Shown piece after piece: positions 17,846 to 27,048 of a DNA stretch of 64,000 nt (the first letter of the stretch is position 1; each line of letters starts with the position of its first letter). Source of the DNA: Flavobacteriales bacterium (lineage in GTDB: Bacteria > Bacteroidota > Bacteroidia > Flavobacteriales_D > Crocinitomicaceae); contig CANHHA010000001.1 in NCBI GenBank assembly GCA_947460825.1, positions 124,001 to 188,000 of the forward strand, given 5' to 3'. A model generated the notes under the pieces. It saw nothing but the letters and a program-made list of their open reading frames with translations, was not told the origin of the DNA and ran no database searches. The position numbers were made by a program, and so were the translations under genes.

Positions 17846-19641
17846 TCTCTAGTAAAGCGACGTCGATCTGCTTCCTTCAAAAATATCTTACGAATACGCA
17901 AACTGTTTGGGGTAACTTCCGCATACTCATCGCTTTGAATGTACTCCAATACTTCTTCAAGACTCATGATTTTTGCAGGGATAATTTTCACTTTATCATC
18001 TGAGCCGGAAGCACGCATGTTTGTTAACTTCTTAGTTTTTGTTACGTTGACCGTCATATCTCCAGCCCGAGCATTCTCACCAATTACCTGTCCTTCGTAG
18101 ATGTCTTCATTCGGATTGATAAAGAATCGTCCGCGTTCTTGTAAGTTATTGATGGAATAAGGAATTGCTGTACCTTGTTCCAGGGATATGAGTGAACCGT
18201 TTTGTCGGCCAGGAATTTCTCCCTTGTACGGTTGGTATTCTAAAAATCGGTGTGTAACAATGGCTTCGCCAGCGGTTTGTGTGAGCAAATAACTTCGCAA
18301 ACCGATGATACCTCTTGATGGGATTAAAAATTGAATAATCATTCTTCCACCCCGAGGAGTCATTGAGGTTAATTCCCCCTTTCGTTTAGATACTGCTTCA
18401 ACAGCTGTACCGCCATGTTCTTCTGGTAAATCGATGGTTAATTCTTCTACAGGTTCGCAGCGTTGACCATCAATTTCTTTAAAGATAACGCGAGGTTGTC
18501 CCACTTGAAGTTCATATCCTTCCCTTCTCATGGTTTCAATTAGCACCGATAAATGCAATACCCCACGACCATGAACGATCCAGCGGTCTGCTTTATCCGT
18601 ATCAATCACACGCAGCGCCAAGTTTTTCTCTAGTTCCTTGTGCAAACGCTCTTGAATATGCCGAGAAGTCACAAACTTACCCTCCTTACCAAAGAATGGA
18701 GAATCGTTGATGGTGAAAAGCATTGACATGGTAGGTTCATCGAGCTCAATAGTCGGCAATGGATCGGGATTTTCAGCATCACATACCGAATCACCGATAT
18801 CAAAGCCTTCCAAACCTGTGATGGCACAAATGTCTCCTGCTTGAACCTCTGAAACTTTTCTGCGCTCTAGTCCGTCAAATACATACACCTCTTTAATTTT
18901 GTGTTTCTGTAACGTGCCGTCGCGCTTACCGAGAATAACGGGTTGATTCTCGACAATTTTGCCTCGACTTAAACGACCAATCGCAATTCTTCCAACATAG
19001 GAGGAATAATCTAAAGAGGTAATCAGCAATTGCGTATTTCCCTGAGGAATTGGTTTTGGTTTAAAAAAGTCTAATATTTTATCCAACAACGGAGCGATGT
19101 CGGTTGTTGGCTGCTTCCAATCTTCCGACATCCAACCATTTTTAGCTGAACCGTAAATTGTTGGGAAATTTAATTGTTCCTCTGTAGCATCCAACTCAAA
19201 CATTAGATCAAACACCTTTTCATGTACTTCGTCAGGGGTACAATTTTCTTTATCCACTTTATTGATAACCAACAAAGGGTTGATACCCATTGCCAATGCT
19301 TTTCCGAGCACAAAGCGCGTTTGTGGCATCGGTCCTTCAAAGGCGTCCACCAAGATACATACACCATCTGCCATGTTCAAAACACGCTCTACCTCTCCCC
19401 CGAAGTCGGCGTGACCTGGGGTGTCAATAATATTGATTTTCGTGCCTTTGTACGTTACAGAAACATTTTTGGAAACGATGGTAATTCCACGTTCACGTTC
19501 AAGGTCATTGTTATCTAAAATCAATTCTCCTGTTGGACGATCTCTCTCATTTAAGACGGTTCCGGCTTCAATTAACTTATCTACCAGGGTAGTTTTACCG
19601 TGGTCAACGTGAGCAATGATTGCAATATTTCTAATTTCCAT
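17842..19641 (-). CDS. typA: Translational GTPase TypA/BipA
   Basis: The 599-residue GTPase shows G1 AHVDHGKTT, G3 DTPGHADFGGEV, G4 NKVDKE, switch I RGITI, EF-G-like domains, and the BipA-specific C-terminal domain (GGRMIIQFLIPSRGIIGLRSYLLT, NPNEDIYEGQVIGE). BipA binds the ribosome and helps large-subunit assembly, especially in the cold. Length is typical. It starts 10 nt downstream of the DEAD-box helicase stop and is likely co-transcribed with it; both act on ribosome or RNA structure. Confidence 0.97.
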   Translation of the reverse strand: MEIRNIAIIAHVDHGKTTLVDKLIEAGTVLNERDRPTGELILDNNDLERERGITIVSKNVSVTYKGTKINIIDTPGHADFGGEVERVLNMADGVCILVDAFEGPMPQTRFVLGKALAMGINPLLVINKVDKENCTPDEVHEKVFDLMFELDATEEQLNFPTIYGSAKNGWMSEDWKQPTTDIAPLLDKILDFFKPKPIPQGNTQLLITSLDYSSYVGRIAIGRLSRGKIVENQPVILGKRDGTLQKHKIKEVYVFDGLERRKVSEVQAGDICAITGLEGFDIGDSVCDAENPDPLPTIELDEPTMSMLFTINDSPFFGKEGKFVTSRHIQERLHKELEKNLALRVIDTDKADRWIVHGRGVLHLSVLIETMRREGYELQVGQPRVIFKEIDGQRCEPVEELTIDLPEEHGGTAVEAVSKRKGELTSMTPRGGRMIIQFLIPSRGIIGLRSYLLTQTAGEAIVTHRFLEYQPYKGEIPGRQNGSLISLEQGTAIPYSINNLQERGRFFINPNEDIYEGQVIGENARAGDMTVNVTKTKKLTNMRASGSDDKVKIIPAKIMSLEEVLEYIQSDEYAEVTPNSLRIRKIFLKEADRRRFTRD

Positions 19642-19651
19642 ACCTTAAGTT

Positions 19652-21547
19652 CTATCTTCGTTTTTTTGTAAAGTCACTTGATGTTGATGGCTTGCGATCT
19701 CCTGAGCCACCACTGGCTTTACGATCTCCACCGCCGCCGAACTTGCGATCTCCACCGCCGCCGAACTTGCGATCTCCACCGCCGCCGAACTTGCGATCTC
19801 CACCACCACCAAACTTGCGATCTCCACCGCCGCCAAACTTGCGATCTCCACCACCACCAAACTTGCGGTCACCGCCGCCACTTCTATTTCCTGCTGAAGA
19901 GCCTTCGCTTTTACCTCCTGCTGAAACTTCAACACTAATGGTATGACCCTCGAATTCAGCACCGTTTAGGTTTTTGAGTACTTTATCAACATGCTCGTTA
20001 TCGGTATCGAAAAATGAGAAAGATTCCTTGATATCAATTCTTCCAACATTTCCGGATTTGACTCCTGTCGTATCGCAAACAACCCGAAGTAATCCACCAA
20101 CGTTCAAGCCATCTCGTTTTCCGAGGTTAACAAAAAACCGCGTTTTATCTTCGTCTCTACGACGATCACCGGTGCCACGTTCTCCAAACCGATCCGCCTT
20201 GGAACCCATTCCTTTTTCTGCGCGCTCCGTAGCATTTAAGTCTCCAGCGCGTTCGTAATATTCGATAAATCGATTAAATTCTGCAGAAACAAACAACTTA
20301 ATTACCTCTTCTTTCGACAAGTCTTGAAAATGACTTAACATATCTGGAAGAAAGGGCTGAATTTCTTTCTCTCGGATCGCAGTTGATGTAACTTTCTCTA
20401 CTAATTTTTTAAGTTGAACTTGACAAATTTCTTGCGCATTAGGAATAACTCCTTTGGTGAAATCTGTGCGCATTTGACGCTCAATACCTTTTACTTTGAA
20501 CAGTTCTTTTTGGGTGATTAAGCTTAGTGACTCCCCTTTTTTTCCTGCCCGAGCTGTTCTACCGCTTCGGTGGGTATAGTTTTCGACATCATCCGGTAAG
20601 TTGTAGTGAATTACGTGAGAAATTGAATCGACGTCTAATCCTCGCGCGGCGACATCGGTAGCAACCAACAACTGTACTTCTTTGCTTCTAAACCGTGCCA
20701 TCACCATATCGCGCATGGCTTGAGAAAGGTCGCCATGTAAGGGTTCAGCGTTGTAACCATCCCTACTTAATTTCTGGGCAACATTGGCAGTTTCATTTTT
20801 TGTCCTGCAAAAAATTAAGCCATAAATCTCTGGATTAAAATCAATTACGCGTTTTAATGCCGGGTAACGATCCTTTTCATAAACCATATAATAAATGTGG
20901 TGAATGTTTTCATTTCCTTGGTTTTTACGCCCAATGGAAACCTCGAGGGGCTCAGACATATAGGTTGCTGCAATGGTAGCTACCTCCTTGGGCATCGTGG
21001 CAGAAAACAACCAAACGCTCTTTGTTTCGGGCGTATACTTTAAAATATCGTCAATATCTTCTTTAAAGCCCATGTTGAGCATTTCATCGGCCTCATCGAG
21101 TACTACGAATTCAATTTCATTTAACTTAATCACCTTGCGGTTCATAAGGTCCATGAGCCGTCCTGGGGTGGCGACAATAATATCAACGCCTTTTCGAATG
21201 TCTGTAATCTGTTTTTTAATATCTACTCCGCCATATACAGGGACTACATTTACTTTCAGGTATTTACCGAAAGTCTTTAAGTCACTCGAAATTTGCAAGC
21301 AAAGTTCACGGGTCGGACAGATAATTACCGCAGACGGGTATAGTTGACCGGGTTGGATGCGACTTAGCAAAGGCAATCCAAAGGCTGCTGTTTTACCAGT
21401 TCCTGTTTGTGCTAGGCCTACAAAATCGCTTTCTTCTTGGAGTAGATGTGGAATCGCTTGTTCCTGGATGGGTGTTGGTTCGGTGTACCCGAGCTCTTTG
21501 ATAGACTGCAGCACCTCATTCCGCAATCCCAACGCTTCAAATGTCAT
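19652..21547 (-). CDS. DEAD-box RNA helicase with DbpA-type RNA-binding domain and Gly-rich repeat tail
   Basis: The 631-residue protein has a helicase core: Q motif EPTPIQEQAIP, AQTGTGKT, PTRELCLQ, VLDEADEML, SAT, and HRSGRTARAGKKG. A DbpA-like RRM fold follows (about 465-540: RDGLNVGGLLRVVCDTTG). The tail at 556-611 is six near-identical GGGGDRKF-type octapeptides plus one ending in Ala, and the chain ends in FTKKRR. It is a CsdA/DeaD-type helicase expected in ribosome assembly or mRNA unwinding. The RGG-like tail should bind RNA nonspecifically and may promote condensates (inference). A clear TACCTTTG promoter lies 23 nt upstream, and typA is downstream in the same unit. Confidence 0.95.
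   Translation of the reverse strand: MTFEALGLRNEVLQSIKELGYTEPTPIQEQAIPHLLQEESDFVGLAQTGTGKTAAFGLPLLSRIQPGQLYPSAVIICPTRELCLQISSDLKTFGKYLKVNVVPVYGGVDIKKQITDIRKGVDIIVATPGRLMDLMNRKVIKLNEIEFVVLDEADEMLNMGFKEDIDDILKYTPETKSVWLFSATMPKEVATIAATYMSEPLEVSIGRKNQGNENIHHIYYMVYEKDRYPALKRVIDFNPEIYGLIFCRTKNETANVAQKLSRDGYNAEPLHGDLSQAMRDMVMARFRSKEVQLLVATDVAARGLDVDSISHVIHYNLPDDVENYTHRSGRTARAGKKGESLSLITQKELFKVKGIERQMRTDFTKGVIPNAQEICQVQLKKLVEKVTSTAIREKEIQPFLPDMLSHFQDLSKEEVIKLFVSAEFNRFIEYYERAGDLNATERAEKGMGSKADRFGERGTGDRRRDEDKTRFFVNLGKRDGLNVGGLLRVVCDTTGVKSGNVGRIDIKESFSFFDTDNEHVDKVLKNLNGAEFEGHTISVEVSAGGKSEGSSAGNRSGGGDRKFGGGGDRKFGGGGDRKFGGGGDRKFGGGGDRKFGGGGDRKFGGGGDRKASGGSGDRKPSTSSDFTKKRR
19715..19882 (-). repeat. 24-bp tandem repeat, seven units, in the helicase tail
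   Basis: Seven in-frame 24-bp units encode GGGGDRKF-type octapeptides (residues 556-611). Units are almost identical, differing mainly at third positions of Gly codons. The first unit has Ser for Gly and the last has Ala for Phe. Near-identity indicates recent expansion and potential slipped-strand length variation in multiples of 8 residues. Confidence 0.92.
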
Positions 21548-21570
21548 TGATTTCTTCTAAAAATTAGGTG

Positions 21571-21578
21571 CAAAGGTA
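21571..21578 (-). promoter_or_regulatory. TAnnTTTG -7 box for the helicase-typA unit
   Basis: On the minus strand TACCTTTG lies 23 nt before the helicase ATG. Confidence 0.65.
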
Positions 21579-21652
21579 GGTATAATATAATGGAACTTAC
21601 TATTATTTTGAAATGAAGCAAGAAATGATAGAGCCAAATCAGAAAGAATTTC

Positions 21653-21660
21653 TAATTTTG
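21653..21660 (+). promoter_or_regulatory. TAnnTTTG -7 box for the DUF5606 gene
   Basis: TAATTTTG lies 15 nt before the ATG at 21676 and inside the longer ORF of the track. It therefore favours the internal start. Confidence 0.5.
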
Positions 21661-21675
21661 GGCAAAATCAAACAT

Positions 21676-22239
21676 ATGGACTTACAAGGAATTATTTCCA
21701 TCTCTGGTCGCCCGGGATTATTTAAAATCGTTACTCAAGGAAAAAGCAATGTGATTGTGGAATCATTGATTGACAAGAAAAGATTTCCTGCGTTTGCATC
21801 GGAAAAGATTAGTTCCATTGAAGACATAAGCATATTCACGTATGAGGAAGATGTTAAATTAACGGATGTTTTTTCAACGTTATTAAGTCAAAACGATGGT
21901 AAGGAAAGCATCAACCACAAAGTGGAAGAGTCCGTATTGAGAAGTACGTTTACGAGCGTGTTATCTAATTACGACATTGATCGTGTGTATTTATCTGACA
22001 TCCGCAAGGTATTTCAGTGGTATAACCTGTTGCTCAAAGAAGGATTATTGAAATTAGAAGTTATCGAAGAGACTGAGGCAGCAAGTGAAGGCAAGATAGA
22101 AAAAGAGACGAAAAAGGTGAAAACGGAGGCGGTTAAGAAAACTACGAAAAAAGTCGCCACCAAAGAACCGAAGGTGTCTAAGCCTGCAGTAAGCAAAAAA
22201 GCACCGGTGGTAAAAACTGGAAGTTCACGCGGGAAATAA
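21676..22239 (+). CDS. DUF5606 domain protein
   Basis: From the ATG at 21676 the protein has 187 residues and starts MDLQGIISISGRPGLFKIV, the usual N-terminus of the mostly Bacteroidota DUF5606 family. The ORF track's extra 21 residues are not typical of the family. The N-terminal domain (about 1-55, ending RFPAFASEKISSIEDISIFT) is beta-rich. A helical segment follows, then a highly basic Lys/Ala/Thr/Val tail (about 140-187) resembling histone-like tails that bind nucleic acid or ribosomes. Function is unknown. Its stop lies 2 bp from the stop of the convergent antiporter gene. Confidence 0.85.
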   Translation: MDLQGIISISGRPGLFKIVTQGKSNVIVESLIDKKRFPAFASEKISSIEDISIFTYEEDVKLTDVFSTLLSQNDGKESINHKVEESVLRSTFTSVLSNYDIDRVYLSDIRKVFQWYNLLLKEGLLKLEVIEETEAASEGKIEKETKKVKTEAVKKTTKKVATKEPKVSKPAVSKKAPVVKTGSSRGK

Positions 22240-22241
22240 AC

Positions 22242-24398
22242 TTAATCTTTCTTAAAGATACTCCCTACCTCTTTTCCAATTCTGGATAACGTGTCTACCC
22301 CTAGTCCTATGGCATTCCCGGAGATATCCTCATACTCTTTGAACAGATTCTCTTTCTCTTGTCCGGGCATAACCAACACCCAATCATTGTCCTCATAAGC
22401 TTTTTGCACCTTGGATAAGAAGTTTTCAGCCTCAGGAAAATAAGAGACTGAACCGACACGGGCTCCAACCGCTACCACAAAATCATTTTCCTTGCGCTCC
22501 GCGTACAGAAAAAAATCGGAAATTTCTTCAATTGGGATATGCTTGGTGGTTGCAATGATTTTATTGGCTATCCCTACCTTTAAAAAACGGTCATAGGTGC
22601 TTGCATGCATAAATGCCTCAATCGGAATCTTCAACTCATGAGACAAGCGAAAAACTCGCTCAACCCAAGAAACGAAGGTGGACTCTAATTCGGCGAGCAC
22701 GGATGCAACAACCACAATTTTCTCATAATTCACAGAGGGTCGCTCCACCTGACAAAAGAAAATTGTTTTGTCACAAGAATCCATAAGGTGAGCTCGATCG
22801 TCTCCTATAATGCGCTTGAATAAATTTATTTTATTACTGTCGTTCACCAAAACAACATCGGCAAATAGCTCCTTCGATACCCTAGAAATTCCGGAAGAAA
22901 CATTTAAATCAATCGTAGCAATGGTATTTAGCTTAGTTTCATATCCTGAGAAATGTTTGACAATTTCCTCCAAATTTTTACGGGACTTATGAATAATGCG
23001 TTCCGCATAAGTAGATGTAGGCAGGACACTTACAATGGAAATTGGGTTTATCACTTTAGGATCTGATACTTGTAGCGCAAATTCCAATAATTTTTCATTG
23101 CCTTGGAGTTCATTCATCGCAACCACGAGGTGCTTGTTTCGAAGTTTAGTTTCATATGCCTCATCTTCACCATCATCTGCAATTTGTATTAATAGCTCCT
23201 TTCCGGCATGTTCCGTTACAAAGGATGCTGTCATGCACGTGAATAAGATGAGTAAAATAGTTCCATTCACAATATTAATGTTGAGAATGTGGTCTTGATA
23301 TCCTACCATAATAATTGCTAAGGTTGCAGCGGCATGAGAAGTACTTAAACCAAAGATCACCTTTCGCTCTACGTTTGACATCTTATAGATCAATTGTGTA
23401 GCAAGTGCGGCCAACCATTTACTGAAAATTGCGAAGAGTGTTAAAACTACTGCGATAATCAAGGGCCAAGAGCCTTGAAACAACGCCCGATAATCAACCA
23501 CCATACCCACGAAAATCAAAAAACTGGGAATAAACAGGGCGTTACCTATAAAATCAATGCGATTCATTAACACGGAATTGTGTGGGATAAACCGATTTAA
23601 AACCAGACCCGCAACAAATGCCCCAATAATGGGCTCAACGCCTGCTACTTCCGCCAGGAATGCAGAGAAGAAAACGATGGAGAGTACAAAGATATATTGG
23701 GAGGACTTTTCGCTGTCCAATTTTTTAAAGAACCAACGTGTGATTTTTGGTACCAAGTAAAACATAATCACAGTAAAAAATGTGAGTGAGGTAAGCAGGC
23801 TCACCCAAAAATTCCAATCCAACTGTCCTTTTGACGCACTTGAGATAATGGCCAGAATGATCAATACTGCCGTATCGGTTAGGATAGTCCCTCCTACCGT
23901 AATGGCTACTGCGTTGTGTTTTGAAAGCCCATATTTACTGATGATGGGATAGGCAACTAAGGTATGTGTGGCAAACATGCTTGAGGTCAGCAAACTCGCC
24001 AAAGGATTCAGGTTGAGGACATAAAAACACAAAGGATACCCCAAGGCAATGGGGATCGCGAAGGTTAAAAACCCAAACACCAAGCTTTTTTTGTAGTACC
24101 GTTTAAATTGATTGAGGTCAAGATCTAACCCTGCCATGAACATGATGTAGAGCAATCCAATGGTAGAAAAAAGCTTAATCCAACCTTCGGCAGCAAGGGT
24201 ATTCTCACCGATTATACCGAGACCTTTTGGACCTATAATTATACCCGATAAAATCAATCCAATAATTCCTGGAATGCGAATGCGTCGCAAGAGAATTGGA
24301 GACAACAAAATAATAAAAAGCATCAAAGAAAAAACCAATACAGGATTGGTAAGTGGGAATTGAAATTCTGAAAGGAGATGCTCTAAGAAGTAATTCAT
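22242..24398 (-). CDS. CPA2-type cation:proton antiporter with C-terminal stress-like domain
   Basis: The 718-residue protein has about 12-13 membrane helices in residues 15-400 with Kef/NhaA-like signatures: RIPGIIGLILSGIIIGPKGLG, MFMAGLDLDL and EVAGVEPIIGAFVAGLVLNR. The C-terminal half (about 410-718) is soluble and resembles universal-stress-type nucleotide-binding folds. Such proteins exchange Na+ or K+ for protons across the inner membrane; the cation is not predictable. A -7 box lies 5 nt before the ATG. It is monocistronic by position. Confidence 0.9.
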   Translation of the reverse strand: MNYFLEHLLSEFQFPLTNPVLVFSLMLFIILLSPILLRRIRIPGIIGLILSGIIIGPKGLGIIGENTLAAEGWIKLFSTIGLLYIMFMAGLDLDLNQFKRYYKKSLVFGFLTFAIPIALGYPLCFYVLNLNPLASLLTSSMFATHTLVAYPIISKYGLSKHNAVAITVGGTILTDTAVLIILAIISSASKGQLDWNFWVSLLTSLTFFTVIMFYLVPKITRWFFKKLDSEKSSQYIFVLSIVFFSAFLAEVAGVEPIIGAFVAGLVLNRFIPHNSVLMNRIDFIGNALFIPSFLIFVGMVVDYRALFQGSWPLIIAVVLTLFAIFSKWLAALATQLIYKMSNVERKVIFGLSTSHAAATLAIIMVGYQDHILNINIVNGTILLILFTCMTASFVTEHAGKELLIQIADDGEDEAYETKLRNKHLVVAMNELQGNEKLLEFALQVSDPKVINPISIVSVLPTSTYAERIIHKSRKNLEEIVKHFSGYETKLNTIATIDLNVSSGISRVSKELFADVVLVNDSNKINLFKRIIGDDRAHLMDSCDKTIFFCQVERPSVNYEKIVVVASVLAELESTFVSWVERVFRLSHELKIPIEAFMHASTYDRFLKVGIANKIIATTKHIPIEEISDFFLYAERKENDFVVAVGARVGSVSYFPEAENFLSKVQKAYEDNDWVLVMPGQEKENLFKEYEDISGNAIGLGVDTLSRIGKEVGSIFKKD

Positions 24399-24403
24399 TT
24401 AAG

Positions 24404-24411
24404 CAAAAGTA
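24404..24411 (-). promoter_or_regulatory. TAnnTTTG -7 box for the antiporter gene
   Basis: TACTTTTG on the minus strand ends 5 nt before the start codon, again predicting an almost leaderless mRNA. Confidence 0.65.
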
Positions 24412-24474
24412 GGTGATAAATTTGTTAAATTATATCGCAAAGGAAATTCTTATCCTTTTATTGACTTGACACAC

Positions 24475-25614
24475 CTAAAAACTCGCTAATTTTTCTTTTT
24501 TAAACAGTCTTCTGTAACAATTATAAATCCAATTGAGCCGTTTTTCATCGTTCTGGAAATCCGAATACCACCTTGGGGGTCCGGTAATTATTTCATGAAA
24601 TTCTTGCTCAGTAAACTCAAGTTTCTTGGCAATGTATTTCATTTCAGAGTGGGTCCGTTCAACGGTATATGGCTTTACCTTAAGAACTTCTAATGCCTGT
24701 AATCTTGTAACTGTTCCTGCACAAATTTGGGAGGACAAGGTAGCCTTTCGGTAATCAATGTTAAATTTTTCGTAGAGGTAATAGGATTGTATAAATCCGG
24801 TGTATTTGGATTCATAGTGTTTTCCTCCATACGCTTTCCAATCCAATTTTTCCTTCAGAAATTCAATACTCTCTGTCTTTTCAAACGGAAGATAATTCAA
24901 GAAATATATCATGTGGATACCTTTAAACACCTTGTAGTATGTTTCTCTTAGAAAACCAAAGGTTGGAAAAGTCTTCAATTGAACCTTCCCGAAATTTGCA
25001 CAGATGTATTTAAAATAGGTAAGGTCTTTGGCATTATAGTGCCAATGTTTTGGAAGAATTCCTTCGGTAGCAAAATTACCACCGCTCAAGATATACGTTA
25101 CCCCGTATTTTGCTGCTATTTTGTGCAATACGGACAGAATCGCAATATCTGTTGGCGTATCGGCTTCGGGAATGCTTGCCTTCAGAAATGCCCGTTGAAT
25201 TTCTTTAAATTCTTGCCAATCCAACACCACACATTCATAATCAATATCCAATTTAGTTGCAATATTCCGAATATTCTGGTTTGCCTCTATCGAATTCCAT
25301 CCGTTATCCATATGCACAGCCAAGACTCTTAGTCCTAATTCTTTAGCTTTCCATGCAGTATAGGATGAATCTACCCCCCCACTTAACCCAACAACGCAAT
25401 CATAAGCTTTTCCGATACCATTCTTTTTAATCACTTGAACAAGCTTTTCTAGGGCAAGATCACTTTCAAGGCCTTTATAACTGTAGTTAGCGCGTTTGCT
25501 TAGAAATTCGGTGCAGTGATTGCAATTCCCTTCCTTATCAAAATAAATTCCAGGGTCACTGGTATCCATTACGCAACGGTTACAAAGTTGATAAGGTACA
25601 AGATGCTTAATCAT
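24475..25614 (-). CDS. N-acetyl sugar amidotransferase, WbpG/PseA-like
   Basis: From the ATG at 25614 (379 residues; the ORF track adds 10 upstream residues that overlap the promoter) the protein has CxxC pairs (LCNRCVMDT, NCNHC) and the PP-loop ATP-pyrophosphatase motif GLSGGVDSSY. The WbpG family converts an N-acetyl group on a nucleotide-activated sugar to an acetamidino group, using ammonia delivered by HisH/HisF-like partners. Those partners are the two genes directly upstream, which strongly supports the call. It would act in the cytoplasm before polymer assembly. The sugar itself cannot be identified from this window. Confidence 0.88.
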   Translation of the reverse strand: MIKHLVPYQLCNRCVMDTSDPGIYFDKEGNCNHCTEFLSKRANYSYKGLESDLALEKLVQVIKKNGIGKAYDCVVGLSGGVDSSYTAWKAKELGLRVLAVHMDNGWNSIEANQNIRNIATKLDIDYECVVLDWQEFKEIQRAFLKASIPEADTPTDIAILSVLHKIAAKYGVTYILSGGNFATEGILPKHWHYNAKDLTYFKYICANFGKVQLKTFPTFGFLRETYYKVFKGIHMIYFLNYLPFEKTESIEFLKEKLDWKAYGGKHYESKYTGFIQSYYLYEKFNIDYRKATLSSQICAGTVTRLQALEVLKVKPYTVERTHSEMKYIAKKLEFTEQEFHEIITGPPRWYSDFQNDEKRLNWIYNCYRRLFKKEKLASF

Positions 25615-25623
25615 AATTTCGCG

Positions 25624-25631
25624 CAAAGATA
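25624..25631 (-). promoter_or_regulatory. Internal TAnnTTTG box before the wbpG-like gene
   Basis: TATCTTTG on the minus strand lies 9 nt before the ATG at 25614. A weak AT-rich hairpin (25655-25671) lies between it and the upstream hisF-like stop, so the gene may have extra expression independent of the operon. Confidence 0.45.
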
Positions 25632-25671
25632 GTTCCCACAACACTATCTTTTCACATAATTAACAATTATG

Positions 25672-26430
25672 TTAAAATAAAAGTTTTAATTCTTCACTGG
25701 ATGGGTAATTAATAAGCACTCCCCTATTTTTTCCTTGAAATACAAACAAACTGCCTGCACCATAGCCATTCAGGTTCAATGTGTGATGTGCTTGTTTTAT
25801 TTCGTCTGTAGAACTAAGCCCCCCAATACCGGTAATGGGAATCGAAAGTTGGCGTGTAATTTCAAACAGCAACTCCTGGTCCAATCCCATAAATGTTCCG
25901 TCTCGGTCTACTGATTGAATCAGCAGCTCACCGGCTCCATAGGCTTCCATTTGTTTAGCAAATTGAAAAATATCCGTATTCGCTGTTTTTTTTGCATTTT
26001 GGTACACAAGCTTTTGTTTTCCTAAAAAAGTACGCTTAACATCAATACAAACAACGATAGTAGATCTCCCAAAACGTTGACTGGCTTCCCTTACAAAGGC
26101 TGGATTAACGGCTGCTATCGAACCTAATACGACACGTTCCGCACCTACTTCTATGAGCTGTTGAATTTGATCTATGGTTGAAATTCCACCACCAACTGAA
26201 AATGGCATGTTCGCCTCCTCTCCTATTTCTCTTACCAAATCGATTGAGATGCAGCGATTTTCAATGCTTGCATTAATGTCTAACAACAACAATTCATCTG
26301 CTTTATACTCATTAAACAAATGCACCGCATGCATCGGATCACCGATATACGTAGGCGAAGAAAACTTAATTGTTTTAACAAGGCCTTGACCTTGCAATAA
26401 TAAACATGGAATTATTCGTGGACGATACAT
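25672..26430 (-). CDS. HisF-like cyclase subunit, sugar-amidation paralogue
   Basis: The 252-residue (beta/alpha)8 barrel begins MYRPRIIPCLLLQGQGLVKT. It contains VGGGISTIDQIQQLIEVGAERVVLGS, the paired phosphate-binding halves typical of HisF, and SVDRDGTFMGLD. HisF with HisH makes imidazole-glycerol phosphate in histidine synthesis. Here no other his gene is present and the neighbours are HisH-like and WbpG-like, so it more likely channels ammonia to WbpG, as hisF2 does in Pseudomonas O-antigen loci. Its ATG overlaps the hisH-like gene by 19 nt. Confidence 0.87.
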   Translation of the reverse strand: MYRPRIIPCLLLQGQGLVKTIKFSSPTYIGDPMHAVHLFNEYKADELLLLDINASIENRCISIDLVREIGEEANMPFSVGGGISTIDQIQQLIEVGAERVVLGSIAAVNPAFVREASQRFGRSTIVVCIDVKRTFLGKQKLVYQNAKKTANTDIFQFAKQMEAYGAGELLIQSVDRDGTFMGLDQELLFEITRQLSIPITGIGGLSSTDEIKQAHHTLNLNGYGAGSLFVFQGKNRGVLINYPSSEELKLLF

Positions 26431-27047
26431 GAATTAATGAAATTTGAAAGAATGCCTTGACCGTTTCCATGACTTTTTTCGGGATGAAATTGGAGTCCAA
26501 TCAAGTGATTACGACACAATCCAGAAACAAATTCAATCCCATACGATGTAGTACATAAGACCTCTTCCTCCATCGCTTCAACAACCCCAAAACCATGAAC
26601 AAAATACATTTCATCTGAAGCGGAAATATCGGCAAGGATTTTATGGTCATTTTTTACAGTAAGGGTGTTCCACCCCAGGTGAGGAATTTTAATACTCGGT
26701 TCAGTGTAGGCTTGTAAGTTAATGGTCTTGCATTTAAACCAACCTAACCCTTCACAATCGCCTTCTTCACTGAAAGATGTCATCAATTGCATTCCCAGAC
26801 AAATACCAAGAATAGATCTTTTTTCTTCCAGTGCAAGGTAATTCAACACCTCGATTAACTCATTGCGTTTAAGTTGCTCCATGGCTTGACCAAAATGACC
26901 GACCCCAGGTAGAATTAAATGTGTTGCAGTCAAAAGTTCCGACGCCTTGTTACTAATAGTCACGGGAATATTATGGGACGAAACAATTCGTTTAAGGGAA
27001 TGAAGATTCCCCATGCCATAATCAACAATCACAATCTTTCTATTCAT
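26412..27047 (-). CDS. HisH-like glutamine amidotransferase, sugar-amidation paralogue
   Basis: The 211-residue class I glutaminase starts KIVIVDYGMGNLHSLKRIV. It has the oxyanion and nucleophile motif GICLGMQLM (catalytic Cys) and the C-terminal catalytic His/Glu in QFHPEKSHG. It releases ammonia from glutamine for the HisF-like partner. It lies 1 nt after the glycosyltransferase gene and overlaps the hisF-like gene by 19 nt. The tight arrangement with WbpG supports a role in amidino-sugar synthesis rather than histidine synthesis. Confidence 0.88.
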   Translation of the reverse strand: MNRKIVIVDYGMGNLHSLKRIVSSHNIPVTISNKASELLTATHLILPGVGHFGQAMEQLKRNELIEVLNYLALEEKRSILGICLGMQLMTSFSEEGDCEGLGWFKCKTINLQAYTEPSIKIPHLGWNTLTVKNDHKILADISASDEMYFVHGFGVVEAMEEEVLCTTSYGIEFVSGLCRNHLIGLQFHPEKSHGNGQGILSNFINSCIVHE

Positions 27048-27048
27048 G

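Noticed and set aside
19715-19882. Regular 24-bp repeats considered as a CRISPR array
   Set aside because: There are no spacers: units are contiguous and in frame inside a coding region, and no cas genes are in the window.
19645-19962. ORFs on both strands across the helicase tail, encoding RSPPPPNL- or AAVEIASS-type repeats
   Set aside because: They are other-frame readings of the 24-bp tandem repeat. Only the GGGGDRKF frame continues a recognisable helicase.
25672-27047. HisH and HisF as part of a histidine operon
   Set aside because: No other his gene is present, and the pair is coupled to a WbpG-like amidotransferase in a glycan locus.
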